A stretch of DNA of 64,000 nucleotides from Geosiphon pyriformis (lineage: Eukaryota > Glomeromycota > Glomeromycetes > Archaeosporales > Geosiphonaceae), in contig JAAOMT010000445.1 of NCBI GenBank assembly GCA_016748015.1, positions 449,302 through 513,301 of the forward strand. Direction: 5' to 3'. Positions 47,839 through 59,977 of this stretch are shown here, piece by piece (the first letter of the stretch is position 1; each line of letters starts with the position of its first letter). The notes beneath the pieces are model-generated. The model ran no database searches. It saw only the letters and a list, made by a program, of their open reading frames with translations, and was not told the origin of the DNA. A program made the translations under genes and the position numbers.

Positions 47839-48878
47839 TGTGACATAACACAGAATAATGCGAAATAACGTTGAATAATGCGTTATAACGTTGGATAACA
47901 TGTTATAACACAGAATAACACAGAATAGCATGCAATAACATAGGATAACGTGTTATAATGCAGGATAACACAGAATAACATGTAATAATATCAGATAACA
48001 TGTTATAACATAAAATAACTAGCAATAACATAGAAAAACGAAGCAATAAGAGAAACAACAAAACAATAGCTAGTGATAGCAAGACAATTGAAACCAATCC
48101 TGTAAAACCAAAAGAATGTATAAAAGCAAGTAATTGTACAAGTAAGAAAGGACAGAGAAAAAAATAGATATGAACCTCTAGACCAGAAATTAAAATATCC
48201 ATACCCCTTTATCCTTTATTATCTTCCCTATTTCATCTCCTGAAGTAAACCAATTATTAAAAGAAATCAGAATCACGAATTCATGTTCTTGAACTTCGTA
48301 GAATTTACATGAATTAACTCTTGTCTCATACCTCCGTTTTAGAACAGATGCTTTTAGCATAACCGCCTCAAACCTATTAATAATTTGGACCAATTGCTCT
48401 TGATCACGGTGATTGATGATACTAATTTATCTTTTCTCACTTTTCTTTTTTTTTCTTTTTCTTTTTCTTTCTTTTTCTGTCTTAATTTTTTTGTAGAACG
48501 GCAACATAGTAAAATCGACTGTTTGGGAATAGACTTCGTGATAGTCTGGTAAAAGAGGGAAGCTCCCCCTAAGTTTTGGATATTAACATTATCTTGTTAA
48601 CTTACCAGAAGGGCAAAAAAACAACACCAGACCCTAATGACTGTGCTCGTTAGCTCGGACAAGAAAGCTCACATTTACGAAAAACATTGCAATCAACGAA
48701 AAACAAACTCTGTGCCTTATAACTAAAGAACTCAATGGGTAAAATTCACATCTAGGAATAGACCTTTAGAGACTGATAATCAAGATTAAGCCAACAGAAT
48801 TACACAGAAGACACATCATCAATAATTGAGAGCACCAAACGTTACTATTTCTCATACTCACCAAGTTTACCCATAACA
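47839..48878 (+). repeat. Element 4, 5' LTR
   Basis: The right end, CCCATAACA, just before the primer-binding site is clear. The left end is ambiguous: TGTGACATAACA at 47839, or TGTTATAACA at 47901, which gives a 6-bp terminal inverted repeat but would cut the decamer array. The array 47845-48034 therefore lies at the very start of U3. Confidence 0.65.
47845..48034 (+). repeat. Nineteen tandem decamers, ATAAC + 5 variable bases
   Basis: ATAAC (or ATAAT, ATAGC) recurs every 10 bp exactly, from 47845 to 48025, with no slip in register. The other five bases vary: ACAGA four times, ATGTT twice, and GTTGA, GCGTT, GTGTT, ATAGG and others. Several units create the palindrome GTTATAAC. It lies at the left end of the element 4 LTR. 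Confidence 0.92.
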
Positions 48879-48880
48879 TT

Positions 48881-48896
48881 TGGTGCTCCCTGTGAG
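48881..48896 (+). promoter_or_regulatory. Element 4 primer-binding site
   Basis: TGGTGCTCCCTGTGAG, 2 nt after the LTR end. It begins with the TGG expected for pairing with a tRNA CCA end. Confidence 0.7.
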
Positions 48897-48940
48897 GTTA
48901 TAAATCCACAGAGACAGAGCATCCCCAAAAATACATAAAA

Positions 48941-51790
48941 GTGACGACTATTGAAACAATAGAAAAAGACCACTCCTCATACAAAAAAGCACTATTTCAA
49001 TACTTTTGAAAAGACCTAGGAATACCAGCAGGAACCACTTATGCAGAAAGTGATTTTTGTAACTATATCAATGCAAAAATTGACTGCTTGTTAGACCATG
49101 CAACTGATACAGAAAGACTTGGAGAACAAATTCATCAAAGCTTACTAGAGTACTCAACAGCCACAACTACTCGAGCAATTGCTGAAACTCTGCGCATAAT
49201 CAATACAAACATTAAATATTATGTGGCACAACAATTCCCTCAAGTACAACAACCAGTGGAATCCGACCCTGAGAAATATAAAAACGAATCCAACAACTCC
49301 ATAACTGCCCAAGCCAAGTCTACGGTCAACAAGAAACCAAAAGTCCTGTCCCCAACAACTCCATTATACCATCAGACACCCCAAAGTAGAATTGTATTCA
49401 ACCCACCCCCAGAAACCCAGTCGGAAACACCACAAACTTCTGGAAATCTACACCCTTGGAATCAACACAGTTGGACCAAATCACTAGGAGAATATGAATC
49501 ACTGTTTGGAAATCTTACCCCAGCAGCTGGTCAAACAGAAAGAAACCTGTCAACTTGGAAACAGCCACCAGCACAAAACCTAGCAGAATCAGCATCTCCT
49601 CTGATGGAAAAAACAGCTATCCTACAACCTATTAGTTCAAGTGACAAAGGAAAGCAACTAGCATTAGCACTCAGAGAACACTCGAATACATGGACACCAA
49701 TCCTTTTAAACATAACCAGTAACACCTCACCCATTAACCAGATCATGGCTTACCAGGATATTGCTAAATTGGAAAAATTCTCTAGTGAAGAAGATAATGC
49801 ATATTTTTGGATCACGGACACCGAGAAAGCAATTACTGCTAATGGTTAGAACAACGACTATACAGTTCAGGCACTGCCATTTTTTCTGACCAGAACCGCC
49901 AATTCGTGGTACCAGAGTCTGGCAGAGAAGCCTACCTCTTTTACCAAGTTTAAACTCGCATTTTTGCAATATTTCTGTGACCCCAATACGTTAATCCGAT
50001 TGCAGAATCAATTCAGCATAATTAAACAAAAAGATCATGAAGCAGTAACTACTTATCTCAAACGATTCAATTAAATCCTGCGTCAAATATTAGCTATCAA
50101 AAAGAACTACTACACCACGGTACAAGTTCTTAATCAATTCATTAAAAGATTGCAGAGTAGTATTCTAAGATCCATAAGACCCTGCCATCTGACCAGTTTA
50201 CAAGACGCTGTTATTCTTGCTCACGATTTTAAGTCTGCAGAACAAGAAGCGAACCATACCTAAGCCATTAATTTAGCCATTAACTGAACTTCTGACATCG
50301 ATGCAAAGATAACCCAATTGAGTGAGAAATTAACTCAGAAAATTGAGAGATTTTTAGCTGGAACTACAGGAACTTACCAACCACCCTAATGGAGAGAAAA
50401 TAACAACAACAGCAGATATTCACAGCAACAGCAACAATCTTGGAAATCCGATCTCTGCAACTGCTACTACTGCCAGAAATCTGGACACATTGCCCATGAC
50501 TGCAGAAGGAAAATCATGGACCAAAATCAAGAAAACCCATACCAGCAACCCAGATATCAGCAAAACATGGTACCCCAATATTCCATATCTCAGAATCAAC
50601 TACCTCTATATGCACAACAAGTCCCATACACTCAACCACTACCCCAGAATTATTATCAACTACCACCAATGACACAAGCAATCCCTCACTATCAAACTTC
50701 CCCTTACAGCCCATCCAGACCTCCAGCTATAGACTATAATCAGGGATGAAGGAATCCCAACAACAATCAGGTGCAAACCAACAGCAGACTGTCTCGACCA
50801 ATCCCTTGTGGTCCTGCCCAATCTTGACCAACACCAACTAAATACCTGAATCAAGCTTCCTATCTTGGTCTTATAGAAGACCAGGATTTTGATAAATCTA
50901 CACCTGTGGAAGGGGGGAATATAAAACAAATCTTCCAACCTTCCAAGCAAACAAAAAGCAATATCCCACTAGCTATTATTATTGAAGACACCACTCTAGC
51001 CACCATATTTTCTTTTGACATCGATAATTTGAACACACATAGCCTTTTTAGTGGAGCAGCCATCAATCAGGATAAACCAATAATGGCCTTATACACTGAT
51101 GCCAGAGTCAGAGGAATAGACATTAAATTAATCCTGGATAGCGGATTAGCCAGTAACATAATCATGAAGCAGCTCATAGACCAACTAGGTCACTGAGTAG
51201 ACTGTGCTGCTACCGCCCAGATTATTACAACAGATGAAAACACAAAAACCCCGATAGGAAAAATTGACAACTTCCTCTTCAAGATTAATAAAATCCAAAT
51301 TTCTACCAAAGTACTCATCATGAAAGCTACTGAGGACATGTCATTTCAAAATTTAACTAAGGATACCAAAACAGAACAGTATCTTGTGTATCCTAACCTA
51401 TCCAAAGAACTAGAGCTAAAATGGTACAGTGACAATGAGGAAGAAATCTGCCCCAAAAAAGTGCATGACACTAATGCCAGTTTCGACCTACAATACCCTG
51501 GACAATTACTCATTATTATAGCTCCACATTCCTTCGTAAAAATAAATCTTAAGATAGCGTTAGAAATTTCTGTTAGTACAATGATACAAGTTGCCTCTCA
51601 ATCTAGTTTAGCCAAGAAAAAAATTGACATAAAAGGAAGAATCATTGATGCCGGTTACATAAGAAACATTGTCGTAATGCTACAGAACAATTCAGACAGA
51701 CCTTACAAAATAGAATCACAAGAAAAAATTGCCCAAGCTATCTTCTTACCCCTAGTCAAAATACCCCAATTAATTCTGGTAACAACCCAA
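48941..51790 (+). pseudogene. Element 4 Gag-protease-dUTPase (left part)
   Basis: Single frame from GTG at 48941 with about nine premature stops. The Gag N-terminus has CNYINAKIDC. A long linker follows, then capsid-like helices from about 49740. An intact CCHC knuckle (CYYCQKSGHIAHDC) is at about 50461-50502, and a Gln/Pro/Tyr-rich stretch follows. The aspartic protease has LILDSGLASN at about 51132. The protein then passes almost directly to dUTPase (VHDTNASFDLQYPG near 51460, RIIDAGYI, EKIAQAIFLPL). The Cys-rich module of elements 1-3 is absent. The frame is broken at 51790 by element 3 and resumes at 61589. Confidence 0.82.
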
Positions 51791-52007
51791 TGTTACCAGA
51801 CAAAATTAGAGATATTATTTAGCATGAAATTATCTTATAATTTCTATCATTAATTAGCATATATTATCGTTTCAAATTATCACTTATTACATTAGCAAAA
51901 TATCCGAAATTATCATTTAATTAATAACCCAATTTGTACACAACACAAATGTAACCTAATTGCAATGATCAATCATGCAATACCCCGAACTATGTAACAT
52001 TTAAAAA

Positions 52008-52105
52008 GTTCGCCAAAATTTGTAAAAATTCACCAAAATAATTGATAGTTCACCGAAAAATTTAATAGTTTGCCAAAATATATCTTTAGTTCAGCAAAAT
52101 TGTAA
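52008..52105 (+). repeat. Five 20-bp phased repeats in LTR U3
   Basis: Core GTTCRCCRAAAT-like units start at 52008, 52028, 52048, 52068 and 52089. The same register is seen in the 3' LTR and in both LTRs of element 2. They sit 45-140 bp upstream of the TATA box, so they are candidate activator sites. Confidence 0.8.
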
Positions 52106-52150
52106 AAAATAGCAAAGTTCAAGTTCATAGAATAGTGTTATAACAAGTTG

Positions 52151-52158
52151 TATAAAAG
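52151..52158 (+). promoter_or_regulatory. LTR TATA box, element 3
   Basis: TATAAAAG, preceded by ACAAGTTG, at the same place in every LTR of the family (TATAAAAA in the element 3 3' LTR at about 60985). It is the likely core promoter for the genomic RNA. Confidence 0.65.
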
Positions 52159-52755
52159 AAAAACTTCTTTTTTCGAGAAAATGTATCTTACTTTAGATTT
52201 ATCACTTAGAACTATTCCTATACATACAAAAAAAAATAAATATCAAATAATTTGAAAAAAAAACCAAGTTTTTTAATTATTGCACTTAGAAAATCCCCAA
52301 AACCTGACTAACATTTCGAAATTGATTAGCTACCAATTTCAGTAAACTGTTAGCGACTCCAGGCCTGGATAGAAAATGTTTTCCTTGACAGAATTCTATT
52401 TCTTTTACATTTCTTTTATTTTTCTTTTATTTTCTTATTACAATCATTAGGGTAGCCTACAGATGAGATTCCTGTAAAAGAATTAACTTTCACAGCAAAT
52501 TAACTACACATTTTTAGTGAGCTTCCAGGCAAGCAATTCTTGGAAAAAAGTTGATGTTTATTACAACGTAACTACATAAAGTAACTGGCAAGGAATTGGC
52601 CATTCTACTTATAAGCCCAGCAGTTCAAATTATAGAAAATAATTTAAAAGTAAATTCAGTTACTGGAGGTCCAACTACTTCCTGAAAACGTGAATTCACA
52701 GCAAATCAACATTACCAACATTTAAGAAAAGAGACCAAAAACCTCTGGTAACATT

Positions 52756-52771
52756 TGGTGCTCTCCCACAG
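52756..52771 (+). promoter_or_regulatory. Element 3 primer-binding site
   Basis: TGGTGCTCTCCCACAG, 2 nt after the 5' LTR. Its complement would be a tRNA 3' end finishing in GAGCACCA. The tRNA was not identified. Confidence 0.75.
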
Positions 52772-52798
52772 AAACAACACAGCAATAACAAATTCAAA

Positions 52799-55700
52799 GT
52801 GGCAACCGCCTCAGACATTACAACCCTAGAGTACTATCAATCGATTTACACACACTGTAAACAACAATTTGAAATACGCGACGGAATCATAGCTTTCAAG
52901 AAAACACTTTTTCAATACATCGAAAATCGAATCAACAACTACTTTTTTGGAAACTATAACATTACAACAGTTAAAAGAGATCTTCTTGAAAACATACTAC
53001 ACTATTCCAACACTAAAGCAGAAAACATTAGTGCTGAAGCTTGTGCTACTTATTTTGAGGAACTTGATTATAATATTATTTGATTCTGTGAAGAAAAATA
53101 TCCTGCAAATGCACAATTTGTTTTTGAACTCAAATCTGAACCTTAAACCAGTAGCAACAAAAGACAAAGAGATAACTGACCTGTTTACACAACACCCAAT
53201 ACTCCCAAAATATTATTCAAACATTTACAAACACCTGAACAAGGAACCAGTTCAAAACTTCTACTTACTATCACACCTTTTCCAGCTTCACTTGCACAAG
53301 CACAAACACCTAATTCACCCTTGAATCAATTTGCAAGACCAGAAGATTTTACATCACTTAGAAGTCCCACCAGATAACAAAAACCCCTTCAAACTAGTTC
53401 CAATCTCCTTGACTTTCTAGCTGAAAATCAAAGTGAACACTCTGAGACAGCAGCGAATGAAGAAAATGAACTTGAAATATCTAAAGAAGAATCAATAGAC
53501 AGTAAAAACGAAGAAGACGAAATGACAACATACATCGCAAAAATCCCTGAATTTAATAAAGAAGACATTGAGACCAGTCCCCAAGAATGGCTCGACCAAG
53601 TTACTAAAGCTAGAGATGTAAATGGATAGAATGCTGCCAGAATGTTAAGAACAATTCCCTACTTTCTCAAAGGAATGGCAGGAGAATGGTTTGAAAACCT
53701 GGCCGCTCCATTCAATGATTGAAATGTCTTCAAAGCAGCCTTTCTTGAACAGTTTACTGACAATAATACCTCCATCACCCTTTGCAATTGTTTTAAAAAT
53801 ATCAAACAAGAACCCTCCGAATCTGTTATAACTTATATTGGGAAATTCAACAAACTTTTCAGACAAATTCGCCAACTCGAAACAAACAATTATTATTCTG
53901 ATGCTCAAATCTTGGATCAATTTATCGCTGGTCTAAAAGATAAACTAATTAAAAAGGTTTGCTCACATGCACCAGAAGATTTAAACTCTGTCATACAGCA
54001 TGCAAAAAGATACGAAATGGTCATAGAAAAGGCCAATCGTACCAAACTTGTAAATTTGGCAATTGGAAAAACCAGCTTAGCAGCTGAGAAAAAAATTGAC
54101 CAACTCACAAAGAAGGTTGAAAACTATTTCACCAATCAACAACAACAGCAACTCCAAAGATATCAACCACCCCAAAGATGACATCAAAATAACTTTGCAC
54201 TACTTTTCAATAACCAATCTCAGAATTGTCATTACTATGGAATCTCTGGCCATTAGAAAAGAGATTGCAGAAAGCTGCAACGAGACCAACAAAATAGGAG
54301 TAATCAATGTCACCCTTCACTACAGCAATTTTATTATCAACCACCACCACCAACTTACTATCCACCAAGACCTCAGTACCAAAATAACTATTATCAGTCC
54401 GTTTTACAGCCAATCCAACAGCAATACCAGCAACCATCCACACAATATTATCAAGTACTCGCTCAAAGACTGATTACACAAAATCAATTCACACCACAAA
54501 ACCGATACCAAGTAAACAACAATAGAATTGGTTTGAACAACCAATTGGTTCTCCAAAATTCCATTCAACCAAAACCCAACCACTACCACACTCAACCCAG
54601 TTATTTAACAATGCCAGAAGAACAGGAGTTTCATCATACTGCACCTTCGGAAGGTAGAGCTGCAGCACAACAACAAAATTCTTTTCATAATCACACCACT
54701 ATTCCACCAGCCCGAATTGCTGAAAACGTCAATCTCACTGATATTTTTCCTTTCGAGTTCGAAGCCAATGAATCACTATTTCTACTTAGCAATACAGCTG
54801 CCAATGAACAAAAAGCAATCATGGCTATGTACACTGAAGCAGAAGTTAAAGGAAAGACAATTCGCTTGATCCTAGACAGTAGATCTGCCAGAAGCATTAT
54901 CACCTACCAGTTGATGCAACAGTTGAAAAAAAATGTCGACTGACCAGCTCAAACAGTAATTATCACTGCTGATGACATGAAAAAGACCCCAGTAGAAGAA
55001 ATTGACAATTTTCCATTCACTCTTGATGGAATCACCATTCCAGTCAAAGTTCTTGTAATGGATGCACCCCAGTACCAAGCTCTCATCGGAAATAATTGGC
55101 TCCAAAAAGCCAATGCTAATCTGAATTGGAAAATACAAGAGTTAACAATTTCCTACCAAGGACGACATGCCCAGATACCTGCCACTTGTGGTACATTCAA
55201 CAAACGCTTTGAAAAAGTCCCAGCTTTTGAATTCGAACTGAAAGAGGAAAAACCCCTTATTAAAACATTCATGGCACTTGGATCAACATCCAACTGGGCC
55301 AATGAAACAGAACAAAAACATTTTACCCTGCACCCTGAATCCGAAACCTCTGGATAGAATATATCTTACTCAAAACCCAAACCAAGGAAACAATGCCCTT
55401 ATATTCCCCTTAAATGTAAGAACTGCCACAAAAAACTATCGTCAATGGGAGCCTGCATTTTGCCTGAAAAAGAATATGAAAATCATACTTGTTATTACTG
55501 CAAAGCTTGCCACAGAGAACAATGGAGCCATCTAATAAAAAGGAGCGGAAAATAGGACAACACCTCCTGTTTGACTTGTGGAGATATGCTACTGGAAGAA
55601 TGCAATTGGATTGATGTAGCCATGAGAGGAGGAGTCTGTGATCAGACCTGCCAATATGCTTTATCAATTTCAGAAAAAGTAAAAAGAGGAACACTCTTTA

Positions 55701-58700
55701 ATGCAGCATACAGCAGTGCTCTCAACAAACTTTATCACTATCCCTATGATGTCAAAATGATTTTTGACCTAGCAACAGCATTAATTAATGGAGCTACCAA
55801 AGAAGATGTTTGCCAAATGAAGGAAGCAGAATACATTGAATACACCATGGAATTAGCTGGATTCGATTATGAAGACAAAGTAGAAGTCTACCACCAAATC
55901 ACAAGTCACACCTACCCAACCCAAGAAGCTTAAATTTAATAATTAGAGCAAATGAACATTAGGCTATGTGAAGAATGCATTATGCCTTATAATGAACAGT
56001 GGTGTCCTGAATGCTATGCTCTTAGCATTCTCTTGCCCAGCAAAAATGATGAATACGAAATTAAATTTGGAGAACTTGAAGCAACAGAAGAAATTGAGAC
56101 AATACCAATCTATCTCATTGAAAATCAGCCTGCTTTACAACTCAAATATTTCAACAACAATGGACAAGGAATAAAACCAGAAAAAGCCCACGAGATTGAT
56201 GCTGGATATGATCTAAGATATCCAGGAAAAGATACTCTTACTCTCAAACCCAAATCTCTCACAAAAATCAATCTTAAAATTGCCCTCAAAATCCCACCAG
56301 GAGCAATGGTTCAAATTGCTTTTCAATCATTCTTGGCAAGCAAAAGAATCAATGTTAGAGGAGAAATTATTGATGCCAGATACACAGGAGACATCACAGT
56401 CATGTTACAAAATGAAACAGATAAACTTTTCAAAATTGGATATGCTGAAAAAATTGCTCAAGCTATCTATTTACCCTTAATCAACATTTCGGGTTTACAA
56501 TTAGTTAATCAAAAAAAACAGTTGGGAAAAAGCGAAAGAGGAATACAAAGTTTTGGTTCAACTGGATGTTTCACAGTTCTAATAAACATAGCTCTCAATA
56601 AACAGAAAGAATCTTACCAGATTTTACAACTTCCACAACCAATTACTATTTCACCCTTTGGAGAACACCCTGAAATTTACATTTGTAAAAAGCCAACAGT
56701 CACACAACAAATTTTTGAATTAAATGAACAAATCTGCTTGAAACATAATATTTCAATCCCAAACATTTATATTCCAGAAGGAACAAAGAAAGTCCGAGTT
56801 ATTTTTTACAATCCCAACAATTATCCCATAGTTTTATTAAATAACTTAGAAATTAGAATTATTCACAGTAACATTTTTCAACAAGAATTACTCCAAACAG
56901 TCCCCAATTTTTCTGAAATTATTGGACATTTACTACCAAAAATCAACCCAAACCCAGCTTCAAAAACTACCATATTGTTATAAAAAAACTATCTCAAATC
57001 AACATGGGACAACTTGAACCACAACAACAAAACCAGCTCAAGAAACTAATTGCAGATTTTGCCAATATCTTTGCCAAAAACAACAATGACTTAGGAAGAA
57101 CCGATTTGGTACAACACCAAATCTATACAGGAGATGCCAAACCAAGATGACAACAAGCCTACTGAGTTGCTCCAGAAAGCCACCAATTTATCCGAAAAGA
57201 AGTACAATGAATGCTTAACAATAGGCTTATCCAACCATCAATGAGTCTATGGGCCTCACTGGTAGTCCTAGTTAAAAAGAAGAATGGAAAGATACGATTT
57301 TGTGTTGATTATCGACAACTCAACAGTGTTACCATTGGGAATGCTTACCCTCTTCTGTGAATCGATGACATGTTAGATGCCCTTGGAAAATCTAAATACT
57401 TTTCAACATTAGACCTAGAAAGAAGATACTAGCAAGTTGCCATGGATCCCAAGGACTGCCCCAAAACAGCATTCACAACACAAGAAGGAAACTACGAATT
57501 TAATGTAATGCTCTTTAGATTATGCAATGCGCCAGCAACATTCCAAAGACTTATGGATATTGTATATGCTGGACTCTTTTGGAAATCAGTAGTTGTCTAT
57601 CTTGATGACACTGATGTTTATTTCCCATCTTTCGAACTTTATTTAATTCACCTGCGAAAAGTTTTTCAACAATTACATAGAGCAGGATTAAAACTAAACA
57701 TTGAGAAATGCCATTTTGGAAAAACAAGTTTGGCCTTTCTTGGTCACATAGTTAGTGAAAAAGGAGTCAAACCAGATCCAGGAAAAATCAGTGCTGTTAA
57801 GAACTTCAAAGTTCCACAAAATACTACAGAACTAAGAGGATTCATAGGATTAGCATCCTACTATCGGAAGTTTATTAAAGGATTCTCAGAAATTGCAAAA
57901 CCCCTCAACCAGCTCACCACCAAAAACGTTGAATACAAATGGACTACCGAACACCAAAAAGCTTTTGAAATTCTCAAGGAAAAACTGACAACAGCCCCAA
58001 TTCTCGCCTACTTGGATTTCAGCAACCAATTTTGACTAGCTACAGATGCTTCATATACTGCTTTTGGTGCCATCTTATCACAATTAGATGACAATGGAAA
58101 TAAGCGAGTAATTGCTTATGCTAACAGAACATTAAAACCAGCTGAGAAAAACTACCCTGTCACAGAACTAGAAACAGCAGCCGTAATTTGGGCCCTACAC
58201 CACTTCAACCTTTATCTCAGGCCTAAAAAATTCGATATTATTACTGATAATATTAGACTCAAATGGCTTCAGAACAAAAATACTCAGCTGAATGCAAAAC
58301 AAACCCGATGGACAGAATTTCTAGCAAACTATCAATACATAGTACATCACAAACCAGGAAAACTTCATACCAATGTTGACTGTCTCTCCAGAATGAAACA
58401 AGATTAGAAAACAAAAACCAACTTAACCAACCAAAAGAGCCAACAAACAATGAATTCAGAAAATTACAACAATCTCAAACAATATTTGGAAACATTAACA
58501 ATCCCAACAGATTGGTCTCCAGATGAAAAACATCGACTACAACAACAAGCCAAACAATATTTTCTATACAACAACATTATTTATTATCAAAATTTCAAAA
58601 ACCCAAACAAACCACTCAGATTAATACAAGAACAGAAAAAAGAGACCATATTATACAACATGCACTCAGATCCTTTATCAGCACACTTCGGAAAAAATAG

Positions 58701-59835
58701 CACCACTCAAAGAACACTAGAATACTACTTTTGGCCTCGAATAAGGAAAGACATTCATGAATATGTCAAATCTTGTGATAGTTGTCAAAGAAGAGGAGGA
58801 ACACACCCTATTGAACCATTAAATCCAATCAAAGTTGGACAACCCTTTGACTGAGTTGGTATCAATTTAGTTGGACCATTATCTATTACCATTCAAGGAA
58901 ACCGTTATATTGCAGTAGCTGTAAACTATCTTACTAAATGGCCCGAAGCCAGAGCCATTCAACGAGCAGATGCAAAATCAGTAGCAAATTTTATCTACGA
59001 AGACATCATTTGTAGACATAGATGTCCAATTGAACTTTTATCTGATCAGGGGACACATTTTGTAAACAACCTAATATAAGAAATTTGCAAACAATTCAAT
59101 GTCAAAAGACCTCTGTCTTTGCCCTACTATTCACAAACAAATGGATTTGTGGAACGTTTTAACAGAACATTGTGTGAGTCATTAACCAAAGTCTTAACCG
59201 ATTTTAAGCAAGAATGGGATATCTTTATTCCATCAGTGTTACTAGCATATAGAACACTAAAACAAAATACCACAAAACACACACCATTTGATTTAACTTA
59301 TGGAAGGACAGCAACACTACCAATTAAGTTCACAGTGGAAACATACCCAGCACAACCAATCAATGAAAACAATTTTCAGGAAACACTTCAATGAAGAGCC
59401 TACACTCTGCTTAGCACATTGGAAGGAAAATGATAAATAGCAGCCACTCATATTGAACACTCCCAAGCTCGACAAAAAGAACAGCATGATGACAAATTGC
59501 CTCCAGTCACCAATGAATTTAAAATTGGAAACAAAGTTCTCTTACACAGAACTAAAGCTGAAAAACAATGGAGTGGAAAATTTGAAAATAAATGAGATAG
59601 ACCATTCTTTATCCATAAAGTCCTAGGCAATGGATCATACAAGCTAAGACTTAATGACAAAATCTTAACAAAAGTTGCACATAGAAATTGGTTGAAACAC
59701 TATCATTCCAGAAACAATCCTGAACTATTAATTCCACAAATTGGTATACATTCCCCTTTAGTCAATCCCGAAGATATTCCCTGAAACTTAGAACCAATAG
59801 TTGTCATTAAACAACTTTCCAACCTGAACACTTAA
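52799..59835 (+). pseudogene. Element 3 Gag-Pro-Cys-rich-dUTPase-RT-RNase H-integrase polyprotein
   Basis: One frame from GTG 52799 to 56983, then the -1 frame to the stop at 59835. In element 2 these join in one frame, so a 1-nt change in an A run near 56982 split it. Gag has capsid helices around 53.5-54.0 kb and a CCHC knuckle (second Cys now Tyr) near 54220. The aspartic protease has LDSR for LDSG (54872). The Cys-rich module covers 55410-55680 plus CEEC...CPEC at 55968-56012. dUTPase has IDAGYDL, IIDARYTGDI, EKIAQAIYLP and GIQSFGSTG (56190-56570). RT has FCVDYRQLN and YLDD (57598-57609). RNase H begins at ATDAS (58040). Integrase has H...H and CDSCQ near 58760, catalytic N (for D) at 58924, D at 59044, E at 59152, and a GPY/F-like end. 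No chromodomain. Premature stops fit CAG, CAA, CGA or TGG altered by one transition. Confidence 0.9.
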
Positions 59836-59977
59836 TTTAATTTTATTAGTTATTCCCTTATAATTTAGAAATAATCAAAACAAAAATAATATAAAAACCC
59901 ATACACCAAAAATAATTTTCTTTTATTCTCTTATAATGACTATTCCTCAAAACATTCAACAATTATTCCAAAAACTA

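Larger units (their letters stand above)
51791..52753 (+). repeat. Element 3, 5' LTR
   Basis: 963 nt, TGTTACCAG...CTGGTAACA, with a 9-bp perfect terminal inverted repeat. It contains the 20-bp phased repeats (52008-52105) and a TATA box at 52151. Confidence 0.93.

Noticed and set aside
45028-48034. CRISPR-like arrays
   Set aside because: Units of 23 bp and 10 bp without spacers, inside eukaryotic LTRs. They do not fit a CRISPR array.
48190-48393. Minus-strand ORF in the element 4 LTR as a gene
   Set aside because: It lies wholly inside the LTR. No homology or start context supports it.
58900-59835. Chromodomain at the integrase C-terminus
   Set aside because: The tail after the GPY/F-like block shows no aromatic cage pattern and ends soon after. 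These are not chromoviruses as far as I can see.
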